The position numbers were made by a program, and so were the translations under genes. A stretch of DNA of 64,000 nucleotides, taken from NCBI GenBank assembly GCA_963774075.1, contig CAVZDP010000009.1, positions 364,381 through 428,380 on the forward strand, given 5' to 3'. The first letter of the stretch is position 1, and every line of letters starts with the position of its first letter. This document shows positions 41,839 to 51,234 of the stretch, in pieces. The notes beneath the pieces were generated by a model that was not told the origin of the DNA, ran no database searches, and was given only the letters and a program-made list of their open reading frames with translations. The DNA comes from JBBQNR01 sp963774075. GTDB taxonomy: Bacteria > Actinomycetota > Thermoleophilia > Solirubrobacterales > JBBDJG01.

Positions 41839-42924
41839 ATGAGCCCCGAGCCCACCGACAACGGCGCCAAGCGGGCGCTCGAGCGCCTCGAGGGGCTCGC
41901 GGAGGAGGCGGAGTCGGCGGTCATGGCCGCCGGCACGGCGGCCGCGGTCGAGGAGCTTCGGGTCCGCTACCTCGGTCGCAAGGCGGAGCTGACGCAGATC
42001 CTGCGCTCGATCCCGGAGCTGGCGCCCGCTCAGCGGGCGGAGCTCGGCAGGCTCGGTAACGAGACGAGGCGGGCGCTCGAGGGACTGATCGACTCACGGC
42101 TCTCCGCGCTCGCGTCCGCCGAGCTCCACACATCCCTCGAGCGCGACCGCGTCGACGTCACCCTCCCCGGCGACCCGCCGGCCCTGGTGGGACACCTGCA
42201 CCCGCTCACCTCGACGCGCCGGGACATCGAGGACGTCTTCATCGGGATGGGCTACCGCGTCGTGGAGGGGCCGGAGGTCGAGCTCGACCATTACAACTTC
42301 ACGGCGCTCAACATCCCGCCCGGCCATCCGGCGAGGCTCTCGCAGGACACCTTCTACTTCTCGGACGACCTGCTGCTGCGAACGCACACGTCGCCGATGC
42401 AGATCCGCGCCATGGAGGCCCAGGAGCCGCCGATCTACATCATCGTGCCGGGAACCGTCTACCGGCGCGACTCGGACGCCACCCACACGCCAATGTTCAG
42501 CCAGGTCGAGGGCCTCGCGGTCGACGAGGACATCACGCTCGCGGACCTGCAGGGAACGCTGCTCGAGTTCGCGAGAGCGATCTTCGGCGGCTCGCAGCGC
42601 GTGCGGATGCGTGCCGGCTATTTCCCGTTCACCGAGCCCAGCGTGGAGGTGGACGTCTCCTGCTTCGCGTGCGCGTCCAGGGGCCGCCGCGCCGACGGGT
42701 CTCTCTGCTCGCTTTGCAAGGGAAGCGGCTGGATCGAGATCCTCGGCGCCGGGATGGTGGACCCGAACGTGTTCGGCTTCGTGAAGGACCGGGGCTACGA
42801 CCCCGAGCGCGTTCAGGGCTTCGCGTTCGGGATGGGCATCGAGCGGATCGCGATGCTGCGTCACGGCATCCCGGATCTGCGCCTGTTCTTCGGCAACGAC
42901 CTGCGCTTTCTGGAGCAGTTTTAG
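41839..42924 (+). CDS. pheS: phenylalanyl-tRNA synthetase alpha subunit
   Basis: 361 residues from ATG 41839. N-terminal coiled coil (about 1-90, with YLGRKAELTQILRSI), then class II core: HPLTSTRRDIEDVFIGMGY, FYFSDDLLLRTHTSPMQIR (motif 2 region), VYRRDSDATHTPMFSQVEGL, FGMGIERIAMLRHGI (motif 3). A four-Cys insert CFAC...CSLC at about residues 273-293, just before GWIEILGAGMVDPNV, may bind zinc, as seen in a subset of bacterial PheS. Forms an alpha2-beta2 enzyme with PheT encoded 7 nt downstream. TACACT at 41824-41829 is a possible -10; no Shine-Dalgarno site. Confidence 0.97.
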   Translation: MSPEPTDNGAKRALERLEGLAEEAESAVMAAGTAAAVEELRVRYLGRKAELTQILRSIPELAPAQRAELGRLGNETRRALEGLIDSRLSALASAELHTSLERDRVDVTLPGDPPALVGHLHPLTSTRRDIEDVFIGMGYRVVEGPEVELDHYNFTALNIPPGHPARLSQDTFYFSDDLLLRTHTSPMQIRAMEAQEPPIYIIVPGTVYRRDSDATHTPMFSQVEGLAVDEDITLADLQGTLLEFARAIFGGSQRVRMRAGYFPFTEPSVEVDVSCFACASRGRRADGSLCSLCKGSGWIEILGAGMVDPNVFGFVKDRGYDPERVQGFAFGMGIERIAMLRHGIPDLRLFFGNDLRFLEQF

Positions 42925-42931
42925 GCTAGAG

Positions 42932-45361
42932 ATGAGGGTGCCGAAGGCATGGCTCCAGGAGTACTGCGACCCCGGACTGGACGTCGCGGAGATCGGCCGC
43001 GTGCTCTCCATGAGCGGCACCGAGCTCGAGCGCATCACGCACGTCGGCGTGTCGTCGGGTGACGGCAACTCCGGCTTCTTTCGCATCGGCAGGGTGCTGG
43101 CGGCGGAGCAACACCCCGACGCGGAGCGGCTCAAGGTCTGCAGCGTGCAGCTCGCCGAGTCGGACACACGCACGATCGTGTGCGGCGCTCCCAACGTTGC
43201 GGCTGGCGAGGTCGTGCTCGTCGCACTGCCGGGTGCGGTGCTGCCGGACGGGACGAAGCTGGGACGCGCAAACCTGCGCGGGATCACCTCGGACGGGATG
43301 ATCCTCTCCGAGGCCGAGGTCGAGCTGGGGGCCGATGCCGGAGGGATCATGGTCCTGCCGGACTCGTTGGACGTGGGAGAGCCGGCCGGCCGCTACCTGC
43401 AGCTCGGGGACGACGTGCTCGAGTTCGAGATCAACCCGAACCGACCCGACTGCATGTGCGTCTACGGGATCGCGCGCGAGCTGCACGCGGTCACGAATGC
43501 TTCGCTCGCCCCCGACCCGTCAGAGGATGACGCGGATGCGACCGGCACCGGCAAAGTCGAGGACCATCTGGAGGTCGTCGTCGAAGACCCGCAGCTCTGC
43601 CCGCGCTTCAGCGCGCGCGTGTTCACCGACGTGCGGATCGGACCGTCGCCCTTGTGGCTGAAGGCCCGCCTCATCGCCGCGGGGCAGCGCCCGATCAACA
43701 ACGTCGTAGACATCACCAACTACGTGATGTTGCTGCTCGGCCAGCCCACGCACGCGTACGACCTCGACAAGATCGCGGGGCCGCTGCTGCACGTCCGCCG
43801 CGCAATCGAGGGCGAGAGCCTCGTGACGCTCGACGGCGAGCGGCACGTCTTCGACGACGATGCGGTGCTCGTGTGCGACGCGAAGGGCCCCTCGGGGATC
43901 GGCGGCATCATGGGCGGCGCAGCGAGCGAGGTCTCCGAGAAGACGACGCGCGTCGTGCTGGAGGCCGCGACATGGAACGGCCCGAACATCCTGAAGACGT
44001 CGTCGAAGCTCGGACTCAGAACCGAGGCGAGCGCTCGCTTCGAGCGCCGGCTCCATCCGGAGCTCGCGCTGCGCGCCCAGCGGCTCGCCGCCCGCCTGAT
44101 GGTCGAGCTGTGCGAAGCGCGCATGGTGCCCGGGACCATCGACATCGCCGGGACGCTTCCGGCTCCGATCACCGTGACGTTGCGGAACGATCGCGTCGAG
44201 AAGCTGCTCGGCGAGCGCATCGAGCAGGATGAATCCAGCGCGATCCTCGAGCGGCTCGGGTTCACGACGCGGCCGTCCGACGCCGCGCTCGAGGTGGACG
44301 TGCCCTACTTCCGCCACTACGACGTCACGCGCGAGGCCGACCTCATCGAGGAGGTGGCCCGCGTGCACGGCCTGGATCGTCTGCCCGCCACGCTGCCGGC
44401 GCGCGAGCGTGCGATCGGCGGCCTGTCGCGCCCGCAGAGGCTGCGGCGGCTCACCGAGGACCTGCTGCGGGGCCGCGGTCTCGACCAGATCGTCACCTAC
44501 AGCTTCGTCTCGCCGCAGTCGATCGCGCGGCTGCGCCTGGCCCCGGAGGACGAGCACACGCGGGTACTGCACATCGTCAACCCGCTCAGCGAGGACCAGT
44601 CGGCGATGCGCACGACGCTTCTGTGCGGCCTGCTCGAGACCGCCCGATACAACCTGGACCACGACGCGCGGGAGCTGCGGCTGTTCGAGATCGGCCGCAC
44701 CTTCCTGTCCAACGGGCAGGAGAAGCTCCCGGACGAGATCGTGAACCTCGGGGTGCTGCTGGCCGGGGACTACCAGCCGGCGACCTGGCGCTCCCCCGCC
44801 CGCCGCGCCGACTTCTACGCCGTAAAGGGCCTGCTTGCGGGACTGCTCGCGGGGCTGGGGGTGGAGTGGCGGCTCGCCGATGGCGGGCCGGCCTTCCTTC
44901 ACCCGGGACGGGCCGCGGAGATCCTGGCGGGCGGGCACGAAGTTGGCTGGATGGGAGAGCTTCACCCCCGGGTGGCGCTCGATTTCGGCTTCGACGAGCC
45001 GCCGGCGGTGATGGAACTGGACCTCGAGCTGGTGCTCGACGCCGTTCCGGGGCCGGCCCAGTACGAGGACGTCGTCACCTACCCGGCGGTCCACCAGGAC
45101 ATAGCCGTGACAGTCGACGAGGCGGTCGAGGCGCAAACCGTGATCGACACCGTGCGGGCCGCCGCCGGGCCGGAGCTTCGCGGGGTGCAGGTCTTCGACC
45201 TCTACCGCGGCGAGCAGGTGGGCGAAGGCCGGAAGTCCGTCGCCCTGCGGCTCGAGTTTCGAGCTTCGGACCGCACCCTCACCGACGACGAGGTGGCCAA
45301 GTTGCGGGAGCGGATCAAGGCGGCGCTTGCGCGCCAGCTCGACGGAGGGCTCCGTGAGTAA
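42932..45361 (+). CDS. pheT: phenylalanyl-tRNA synthetase beta subunit
   Basis: 809 residues. Domain order is complete: N-terminal segment WLQEYCDPGLDVAEIGRVLS, EMAP/OB tRNA-binding domain (IGRVLAAEQHPDAERLKVCS), B3/4 editing domain (FSARVFTDVRIGPSPLWLKA, RPINNVVDITNYVML), B5 domain (YFRHYDVTREADLIEEVARV), class II-like core, and C-terminal FDX-ACB domain (YPAVHQDIAVTVDEAVEAQ). Pairs with PheS. Its last codons overlap argC by 8 nt, linking the synthetase and arginine genes in one transcript. Confidence 0.97.
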   Translation: MRVPKAWLQEYCDPGLDVAEIGRVLSMSGTELERITHVGVSSGDGNSGFFRIGRVLAAEQHPDAERLKVCSVQLAESDTRTIVCGAPNVAAGEVVLVALPGAVLPDGTKLGRANLRGITSDGMILSEAEVELGADAGGIMVLPDSLDVGEPAGRYLQLGDDVLEFEINPNRPDCMCVYGIARELHAVTNASLAPDPSEDDADATGTGKVEDHLEVVVEDPQLCPRFSARVFTDVRIGPSPLWLKARLIAAGQRPINNVVDITNYVMLLLGQPTHAYDLDKIAGPLLHVRRAIEGESLVTLDGERHVFDDDAVLVCDAKGPSGIGGIMGGAASEVSEKTTRVVLEAATWNGPNILKTSSKLGLRTEASARFERRLHPELALRAQRLAARLMVELCEARMVPGTIDIAGTLPAPITVTLRNDRVEKLLGERIEQDESSAILERLGFTTRPSDAALEVDVPYFRHYDVTREADLIEEVARVHGLDRLPATLPARERAIGGLSRPQRLRRLTEDLLRGRGLDQIVTYSFVSPQSIARLRLAPEDEHTRVLHIVNPLSEDQSAMRTTLLCGLLETARYNLDHDARELRLFEIGRTFLSNGQEKLPDEIVNLGVLLAGDYQPATWRSPARRADFYAVKGLLAGLLAGLGVEWRLADGGPAFLHPGRAAEILAGGHEVGWMGELHPRVALDFGFDEPPAVMELDLELVLDAVPGPAQYEDVVTYPAVHQDIAVTVDEAVEAQTVIDTVRAAAGPELRGVQVFDLYRGEQVGEGRKSVALRLEFRASDRTLTDDEVAKLRERIKAALARQLDGGLRE

Positions 45362-46415
45362 GCCGACAACCGCCACCGTCACCGTCACCTCGGCACAGCC
45401 GCTCGCCGGCGAGCCGGTGGCAAGGGCCTGTGTCGTGGGCGCATCTGGATTCGCGGGAGCGCTCGCGGCACGTCTGGTGTGGCGGCATCCGCGCGTGCAG
45501 CTCGAAGCGGTCACCGCTCGCACCGGCGCCGGGAGCAGGCACGACACCCTCTACCCGCGCTACCGCGTGCCGCTGGTGCTGGAGCCCTTCGACGCCGAAC
45601 GGCTCGCGGGGCTCGACGTCGCGTTCGTCTCCTACCCGCACGGCGCGGCGGCAGAGGTCGTTGCGGCGCTTCGCGAGCGGGGGCTGCGCGTGGTTGACCT
45701 CTCGGCTGACTTCCGGCTCAGGGACCTTGGCGCCCACGAGGAGTGGTACGGGCCGCACGGTGTGCCGGAGCTGCGCGAGGAGGCCGTGTTCGGGCTCACC
45801 GAGCTGCATCGGCAGGCGATCGCGCGCGCAGACCTGGTCGCGAATCCCGGTTGCTACTCGACCGCGGCCCTGCTGGCGCTCGCGCCTCTGGCTCGCGCGG
45901 GCCTGATCGAGGACGCGGTGGTGGACGCCAAGAGCGGCGTGTCGGGCGCCGGGCGCGAGGCCACAGACGTTACGCACTTCGTGTCAGTGGACGAGAACGT
46001 GAACCCCTACGCCGTCGAAGGGCATCGCCACGCGCCCGAGATCGACCAGGAGCTCGAGCTCCTCGGTTGCCGCGAGCGTGTGACGTTCACCCCCCACCTG
46101 GTGCCACTCGATCAGGGGCTGCTCGCGAGCTGCTACGTCACTCCCACCCGCGAGCTGGACGCCGAGGAGCTGCGCTCCGTGTTCGAGGAGGCCTACGCGG
46201 GAGAGGCCTTCGTGGAGCTCTCAGACGTCCCGCCGGGCGTGCGAGACGTGCGCGACACCAACTTCTGCCGCCTCCACACGGCGATCGAGCGGCGCACCGG
46301 ACGCCCGCTCGTGTTCGCGGCCATCGACAACCTGTGGAAGGGCGCCGCCGGTCAGGCGCTCCAGAACCTGAACGTGATGCTCGGCCTCGAGGAGAGAGAG
46401 GGGCTGGCGCCGTGA
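45354..46415 (+). CDS. argC: N-acetyl-gamma-glutamyl-phosphate reductase
   Basis: 353 residues; GTG 45354 chosen because GGAGGG lies 4 nt upstream; the frame is open 27 nt further. NADP-binding VVGASGFAGALAARL, catalytic Cys in ANPGCYSTAALLAL, VVDAKSGVSGAGREATD, and HRHAPEIDQEL with the conserved His. Reduces N-acetylglutamyl phosphate to the semialdehyde, third step of arginine synthesis. First of five arg genes; overlaps argJ by GTGA. The N-terminal 20 residues are a Thr/Val-rich extension. Confidence 0.95.
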   Translation: MSKPTTATVTVTSAQPLAGEPVARACVVGASGFAGALAARLVWRHPRVQLEAVTARTGAGSRHDTLYPRYRVPLVLEPFDAERLAGLDVAFVSYPHGAAAEVVAALRERGLRVVDLSADFRLRDLGAHEEWYGPHGVPELREEAVFGLTELHRQAIARADLVANPGCYSTAALLALAPLARAGLIEDAVVDAKSGVSGAGREATDVTHFVSVDENVNPYAVEGHRHAPEIDQELELLGCRERVTFTPHLVPLDQGLLASCYVTPTRELDAEELRSVFEEAYAGEAFVELSDVPPGVRDVRDTNFCRLHTAIERRTGRPLVFAAIDNLWKGAAGQALQNLNVMLGLEEREGLAP

Positions 46416-47704
46416 CGGCGAGCGCCGGCGGGAGCGGCTCGGAGCTGGTGAGTGGGCCGAGCGCGGGTGCCGGCTTCTTTCGCTCGCGCTGGGTGGCGCG
46501 ACCCGACGGCGTCGCCGAGCGCGAGCGCGGCGACCTGCCGGCCGGCTTCCGAGCGGCCGGGGTCGCGTGCGGCATCAAACCCTCGGGCGACCGGGACGTC
46601 GGCCTCCTCGCGTGCGAGCGCGATGACGCAACCTCCGCCGCGCGCTTCACGCGCAACGCCGTGGTCGCGGCGCCCGTCACTGTCACGCGCCGCGCCTCGC
46701 TCGAGCGCCTGCGCGCCGTCGCGGTCAACTCGGGCAATGCGAACGTGTTCAACGGCGACGCCGGTATCGAGGTCGCGGAGGCGATGGCCGCCACCGCCGC
46801 CGCGGGCGTGGGCGTCACCGCCGAGCGCGTCGGCGTCGCGTCCACCGGCGTAATCGGCGTCGGGCTGGAGCGAACGCCGGTGCTTGCGGGCATCGAGTCG
46901 GCGGCCGGCGAGCTCTCGCCGTCGGTGGACGGCTTCGCGCACGCCATCCTCACGACGGACCGCTGGCCGAAGTACGCGAGCCTCGACGTCTCGCTGAGCG
47001 GCGGCGGCGTCCTGCTCTGCGCTCAGGCCAAGGGAGGGGGGATGATCTCGCCCTCGCTGGCGACGATGCTCTGCTTCGTCCAGACGGACGCTGTGATCGA
47101 TCCACACACGCTCGACCGTCTCCTTGGCGCCGGCGTGGAGCGCTCGTTCAACGGGATCTCGGTCGACGGTCAGATGTCCACCAACGACTCGGTCTTCATG
47201 ATCGCCAGCGGAGCGTCGGGATTGAACGTCGAGGCGGGCGGCGACGACGAGCAGCGCTTCGCCCTCGCGCTCGATGCGCTCCTCGCGCAGCTCGCGCTCG
47301 AGATCGTCAGCGACGGCGAGGGCGCGTCGCGAGTTGCGCGGCTCGCCGTGCGCGGGCCGGCGGGCGCGACCGAGCCGGTGGCCCGTTCGGTCGCCAACTC
47401 GCCGCTCGTGAAGTGCGCCCTCTACGGGGCGGATCCGAACTGGGGCAGGATCGTGGCGGCGGCCGGGCAGGCGCTGCCGGAGCTGGGCGAGGCTCCCTTC
47501 GACGTCTGCATCGAGGACGTCGAAGTCGCGCGCGGCGGCGCCGCGGTTGCGCTCGCGGACTCGGAGCGGGCGCGCCTGGACGAGGCGATGCGCGCAGCCG
47601 AGGTGGAGATGGCCCTTTCCTTTGGCGCGGGGGAGGAGGAGGCGACGATCTACTTCTGCGATCTCGGCCACGAGTACGTGGACGTCAACTCGAAATATTC
47701 ATGA
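46412..47704 (+). CDS. argJ: glutamate N-acetyltransferase / ornithine acetyltransferase
   Basis: 430 residues from GTG 46412. Self-cleaving Ntn-type enzyme that moves acetyl from acetylornithine to glutamate, and in bifunctional forms also acetylates glutamate from acetyl-CoA. The cleavage site is in KGGGMISPSLATMLCF: the Thr of ATML becomes the nucleophile of the beta chain. Other motifs: VACGIKPSGDRDVGLL, VNSGNANVFNG, VASTGVIGVGLE (oxyanion Thr-Gly), DGQMSTNDSV, LYGADPNWGRIVAAAGQA. The start may lie somewhat downstream since the first 25 residues are not conserved. Indicates the cyclic acetyl pathway. Confidence 0.95.
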   Translation: MTASAGGSGSELVSGPSAGAGFFRSRWVARPDGVAERERGDLPAGFRAAGVACGIKPSGDRDVGLLACERDDATSAARFTRNAVVAAPVTVTRRASLERLRAVAVNSGNANVFNGDAGIEVAEAMAATAAAGVGVTAERVGVASTGVIGVGLERTPVLAGIESAAGELSPSVDGFAHAILTTDRWPKYASLDVSLSGGGVLLCAQAKGGGMISPSLATMLCFVQTDAVIDPHTLDRLLGAGVERSFNGISVDGQMSTNDSVFMIASGASGLNVEAGGDDEQRFALALDALLAQLALEIVSDGEGASRVARLAVRGPAGATEPVARSVANSPLVKCALYGADPNWGRIVAAAGQALPELGEAPFDVCIEDVEVARGGAAVALADSERARLDEAMRAAEVEMALSFGAGEEEATIYFCDLGHEYVDVNSKYS

Positions 47705-47810
47705 TGAGTCGGCTTGCCGATAGCCACGAAGTGTCAGAGCTCACGGAATTCGCCTCAAAGCGAATTCCGGCCTTTCCGGGCCGCCCGCAGGGCGCTAGAT
47801 ATTCATGATG
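47695..47810 (+). repeat. diverged repeat unit between argJ and argB, with strong hairpin
   Basis: ATATTCATGATG occurs at 47695-47706 (covering the argJ stop) and 47799-47810. Between them: GAGTCGGC-TT-GCCGA (hairpin 1 like), a linker with AAGTGTCAGAGC matching AAAGTCCAGAGC of the main repeat, and a perfect hairpin GAATTCGC-CTCAAA-GCGAATTC (47747-47768). I read it as a diverged copy of the repeat family followed by the beginning of another unit, in the only arg-arg junction without gene overlap. Confidence 0.55.
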
Positions 47811-47836
47811 CCGACCTACCGCGCTGGACACTCCCT

Positions 47837-48712
47837 GTGAACGAGGCCCGACACCCCGAAGTCGCGACCCTGCTCGAGGCGCTCCCCTACATCCGGGAGT
47901 TCTTCGGCAAGACGATCGTGATCAAGTACGGCGGCAGCGCCATGGCCGACGATTCGCTGCGGGAGGCGTTCGCGACCGACGTCGTGCTCCTCAAGTACGT
48001 GGGGCTGAACCCGGTGATCGTGCACGGCGGCGGGCCCGAGATCACCGAGCTCATGAACCGCCTCGGGCTCGAGGTCCAGTTCGTGCAGGGGCTGCGCGTG
48101 TCCGACGAGCAGACGGTCGAGGTCGCGAAGATGGTCCTGGTGGGCAAGCTGAACAAGGACATCGTGCTGCGTCTCAACCGGCACGGCCAGCGGGCGGTCG
48201 GCCTCTGCGGCGACGACGGCGCGCTGTTCGATGTCACGAAGCAACTCGTTCCGGACGCCGAGGGCGAGGAGCGCGACCTCGGCTATGTCGGCTCGATCGC
48301 GCACGTCGACGTCGACGTCCTCAATCACATCGCGCAGGACTACATACCCGTGGTCGCCTCCGTCGGGGCGGACCGCGAGGGCAAGTCGTACAACGTCAAC
48401 GCCGACGAGGCCGCGGGCGCCGTGGCGGCCGCGCTCGGCGCCTACAAGGTGATCTTCATGACCGATGTGGAAGGCTGGCTCGCCGACGCCTCGGATCCCG
48501 GCTCCCTCGTGTCCGAAGCCGACGTCGCGATGGTGCAGCGCGAGATCGAGGCGCGGCGCGTCGGGGGCGGCATGGTCCCGAAGTTGAAGGCATGCGTCGC
48601 GGCACTCGATGCCGGAGCCGGCTTCGCTCACATAGTGGACGGCCGCAAGCCGCATTCGCTCTTGCTCGAGCTCTTCACCGACGCCGGGATCGGCACGAAG
48701 GTGAGGCCGTGA
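47837..48712 (+). CDS. argB: acetylglutamate kinase
   Basis: 291 residues from GTG 47837; the frame is open upstream into the repeat, so the start is inferred from conservation. The N-terminal helix ATLLEALPYIREFFGKT before the first strand is the mark of arginine-inhibitable, hexameric enzymes. ATP/substrate motifs: IVIKYGGSAMADD (catalytic Lys), IVHGGGPEI, and GGGMVPKLKAC (second Lys). Phosphorylates N-acetylglutamate, probably the feedback-controlled step here. Separated from argJ by about 130 bp containing a repeat; overlaps argD by GTGA. Confidence 0.95.
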   Translation: MNEARHPEVATLLEALPYIREFFGKTIVIKYGGSAMADDSLREAFATDVVLLKYVGLNPVIVHGGGPEITELMNRLGLEVQFVQGLRVSDEQTVEVAKMVLVGKLNKDIVLRLNRHGQRAVGLCGDDGALFDVTKQLVPDAEGEERDLGYVGSIAHVDVDVLNHIAQDYIPVVASVGADREGKSYNVNADEAAGAVAAALGAYKVIFMTDVEGWLADASDPGSLVSEADVAMVQREIEARRVGGGMVPKLKACVAALDAGAGFAHIVDGRKPHSLLLELFTDAGIGTKVRP

Positions 48713-49884
48713 AGACGCTCTCCGGTGAGGAGCTCCGCGCTCTCGACGCAGCTCACGTCATGCGCACCTACGCACGCCAGCCGGCTGCGTTCGTGCGCGG
48801 CGAGGGGGCGACGCTGTACGACGCGGACGGTGAGGCCTACCTGGACTTCCTCGCCGGCATCTCGGTCTGCAACGCGGGCCACTGCCATCCGCGCGTGGTC
48901 GAGGCGGTGCGCGATCAGGCCGAGCGGCTGATGCACGTCTCCAACCTGTACCTGAACGAGCCGGCCACGCGCCTCGCCGAGCGGCTCGCCTCCTCCTTCG
49001 CTCCGGACGCGCGCGTGTTCTTCGCTAACTCTGGAGCGGAGGCCAACGAGGCCGCGATCAAGCTGGCGCGAAAGCGCCGGCGCCGCGGGGAGATCGTCGT
49101 GCTGGAGGGCGCCTTCCACGGCCGCACGATGGGCGCGCTGTCGGCCACGCCTCAGGAGACCAAGCAGGAGCCTTTCGCGCCGCTGGTGCCCGGCTTCGTC
49201 GCGGTTCCGCGGGAGGACCCCGCCGCGCTCGCTGCGGCGGTTGGGCCAAGCACCGCGGCGGTGATGATCGAGCCGCTGCAGGGCGAGTGCGGCGTGTGGC
49301 CGGTCTCCGACGAGGTGCTCGCGAGCGCGCGCGAGGCCTGTGACCGCGTCGGAGCTCTCCTCATCTTCGACGAGATCCAGTGCGGGCTCGGCAGGACGGG
49401 CACGCTGTGGGCGTTCGAGCAGTGCCCGGTGAGCCCGGACGTGATCACGGTGGCAAAGTCGCTCGCGAGCGGGCTTCCGGCCGGCGCCTGCATCGCCGCG
49501 GCAGAGGCGGCCGACGTGCTCGAGCCGGGCGACCATGGGACGACGTTCGGTGGAGGCCCGCTCGTGGCGGCCGCCGCGCTCGCGACTCTCGACGTGCTCG
49601 ACCACGTGGATCTCATGACCTCGGTGCGCCAACTGGGCGAGCGACTGTCGAGCGGCCTCGAGGACCTGCGCGCGGCGGGTGCCCTGAGCGCCGTGCGGGG
49701 GCGCGGGCTGATGGTGGCCGCGGACCTCCCCGAGCCACGCGCGGCCGCCGTCGTGACCTCGGCGCTGGCGGAGCGCATCGTGCTCAACTCCACCGGCCCC
49801 GCGACGCTTCGCTTCCTACCGCCGCTCGTGATCGGCGAGGCCGACGTCGACCGCGTGCTCGACTTCCTGAGGGCGGCGCTTTGA
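48709..49884 (+). CDS. argD: acetylornithine aminotransferase
   Basis: 391 residues from GTG 48709 (GTGA overlap with argB). Class III PLP aminotransferase: FLAGISVCNAGHCHPRVVEA, FFANSGAEANEAAIKLARK, VLEGAFHGRTMGALSAT, FDEIQCGLGRTG (PLP-binding Asp and Gln), TVAKSLASGLPAGACI with the Schiff-base Lys. Converts acetylglutamate semialdehyde to acetylornithine. In mycobacteria argF and argR follow; here argG follows directly with a possible TTGA overlap. Confidence 0.95.
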   Translation: MKTLSGEELRALDAAHVMRTYARQPAAFVRGEGATLYDADGEAYLDFLAGISVCNAGHCHPRVVEAVRDQAERLMHVSNLYLNEPATRLAERLASSFAPDARVFFANSGAEANEAAIKLARKRRRRGEIVVLEGAFHGRTMGALSATPQETKQEPFAPLVPGFVAVPREDPAALAAAVGPSTAAVMIEPLQGECGVWPVSDEVLASAREACDRVGALLIFDEIQCGLGRTGTLWAFEQCPVSPDVITVAKSLASGLPAGACIAAAEAADVLEPGDHGTTFGGGPLVAAAALATLDVLDHVDLMTSVRQLGERLSSGLEDLRAAGALSAVRGRGLMVAADLPEPRAAAVVTSALAERIVLNSTGPATLRFLPPLVIGEADVDRVLDFLRAAL

Positions 49885-49907
49885 GCGGCGAGCGCTCCGA
49901 GCAGCGA

Positions 49908-51161
49908 ATGCCGGCGGCGCCGACCGCCTCCTACGAGGCCCGACGCGAGGAGGTCGGCCGCGTGCTGCTGCTCTACTCGGGTGGTCTCGACACGTCGGTG
50001 ATGCTGAAGTGGATCCAGGACGAGTACGAGGCCGAGGTGGTCGCCCTCACGGTCGACCTCGGCCAGCCCGGCGAAGACTTCGACGTCGTGCGCGACAAGG
50101 CTCTTCGCCTGGGGGCGCTCGACTGCTTCGTCGTCGACGCCAAGGAGGAGTTCGCCCACGAGTACGTGCTGCCCGCGATCAAGGCGAACGCCCTCTACGG
50201 CGGCGGCTACCCGCTCTTCACCGCCCTCGGCAGGCCTCTGATCGCCAAGCTTGCCGTGGAGAAGGCGCGCGAGTCCGGATGCGACACGATTGCCCATGGA
50301 TGCACCGGCAAGGGCAACGACCAGGTTCGCATCGAGGCCACCGTTGCCGCCCTCGACCCGGAGCTGAAGATCATCGCGCCGGTGCGCGAGTGGAGGATGG
50401 GTCGCGAGGAGGAGATCGCCTACGCGCGCGAGCACGGGATCCCGATCAAGGGCGGCACCGAGGTGCCCCCGTACTCGGTCGACGACAACCTCTGGGGCCG
50501 GTCGTCGGAAGGCGGCCCGATCGAGGACCTGACGGAGCCGCCGAGAGACGACGTGTTCGAGCTCGTCACGCCGCCGGAGAAGGCGCCCGACCAAGCGGCG
50601 ACAGTCGAGATCGAGTTCGAGGCGGGCTGCCCGGTGGCGCTGGACGGCGAGCGGCTCGGGCTGGTCGAGCTGATCGAGCGCACGGCCGAGCTCGCGTGCA
50701 GGCACGGCGTCGGGATCGTCGACCACATCGAAGATCGGATCGTGGGGCTGAAGGTGCGCGACCTCTACGAGGTCCCCGCGGCGCAGGTGATCCTGACCGC
50801 TCACCAGGAGCTCGAGAAACTCGTCGGCACCATCCATCAGAACGGCTTCAAGGCCGGGCTCGACCGCCACTGGGCCTACCTCGTGTACGCGGGGCTTTGG
50901 TACGAGCCCCTGTTGGCGGACCTGAACGCCTTCATGGACTCGGTCAACGCCTATGTGACCGGCAAGATCACCCTGCGGCTCTACAAGGGCAACGTGAGCT
51001 TCGTCTCGCGCGAGTCGCCCAACGCCCTCTACGACGCCGAGCTGGCGGGCTTCGGCGCCTCGGGCGGGCTCTTCAGCCAGCAGGCGAGCCCCGGGTTCAT
51101 CGAGCTCTGGTCACTCCAGAGCCGGATGGCGCATAGAGTGAGAAGCCGCCGAAAGACATAG
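49908..51161 (+). CDS. argG: argininosuccinate synthase
   Basis: 417 residues from ATG 49908; TTG 49881, overlapping argD by TTGA as the other arg genes do, is an alternative giving 9 more residues. ATP-pyrophosphatase loop VLLLYSGGLDTSVML near residue 20, LTVDLGQPGEDFDVV, GCTGKGNDQVRIEA (citrulline/aspartate site), REWRMGREEEIAYA, PYSVDDNLWGRSSEGG. Joins citrulline and aspartate. argH, the usual next gene, is not here: an inverted repeat copy and a 49-codon gene follow. Last gene of the arginine run. Confidence 0.95.
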   Translation: MPAAPTASYEARREEVGRVLLLYSGGLDTSVMLKWIQDEYEAEVVALTVDLGQPGEDFDVVRDKALRLGALDCFVVDAKEEFAHEYVLPAIKANALYGGGYPLFTALGRPLIAKLAVEKARESGCDTIAHGCTGKGNDQVRIEATVAALDPELKIIAPVREWRMGREEEIAYAREHGIPIKGGTEVPPYSVDDNLWGRSSEGGPIEDLTEPPRDDVFELVTPPEKAPDQAATVEIEFEAGCPVALDGERLGLVELIERTAELACRHGVGIVDHIEDRIVGLKVRDLYEVPAAQVILTAHQELEKLVGTIHQNGFKAGLDRHWAYLVYAGLWYEPLLADLNAFMDSVNAYVTGKITLRLYKGNVSFVSRESPNALYDAELAGFGASGGLFSQQASPGFIELWSLQSRMAHRVRSRRKT

Positions 51162-51163
51162 GA

Positions 51164-51220
51164 GGGGCGGCCGCCTTGAGGCGGACGCTCTGGACTTTAG
51201 GTGTCCGGCGAAGCCGGCTA
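51164..51220 (-). repeat. inverted copy of the two-hairpin repeat
   Basis: Reverse orientation copy directly after argG: both hairpins and the ACACCTAAAGTCCAGAGC linker are kept, the loop of hairpin 2 reads TCAA instead of TTGA, and the GAACATC end is missing. In this position it could act as the 3' end of the arg transcript. Confidence 0.9.
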
Positions 51221-51222
51221 GG

Positions 51223-51229
51223 TATAAAT
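51223..51229 (+). promoter_or_regulatory. -10 box of the 49-residue membrane protein gene
   Basis: TATAAAT, 5 nt before GTG 51235; with usual spacing transcription would begin at the start codon itself (leaderless). Confidence 0.55.
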
Positions 51230-51234
51230 AGGAC

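Noticed and set aside
43520..45547. 675-codon open frame on the minus strand opposite pheT and argC
   Set aside because: Shadow of pheT, whose full domain order is intact on the plus strand.
47695..47810. 12-bp direct repeats as target-site duplication of an insertion sequence
   Set aside because: The unit between them matches the repeat family and the second 12-bp copy reads as the beginning of a following unit; there is no transposase and no terminal inverted repeat.
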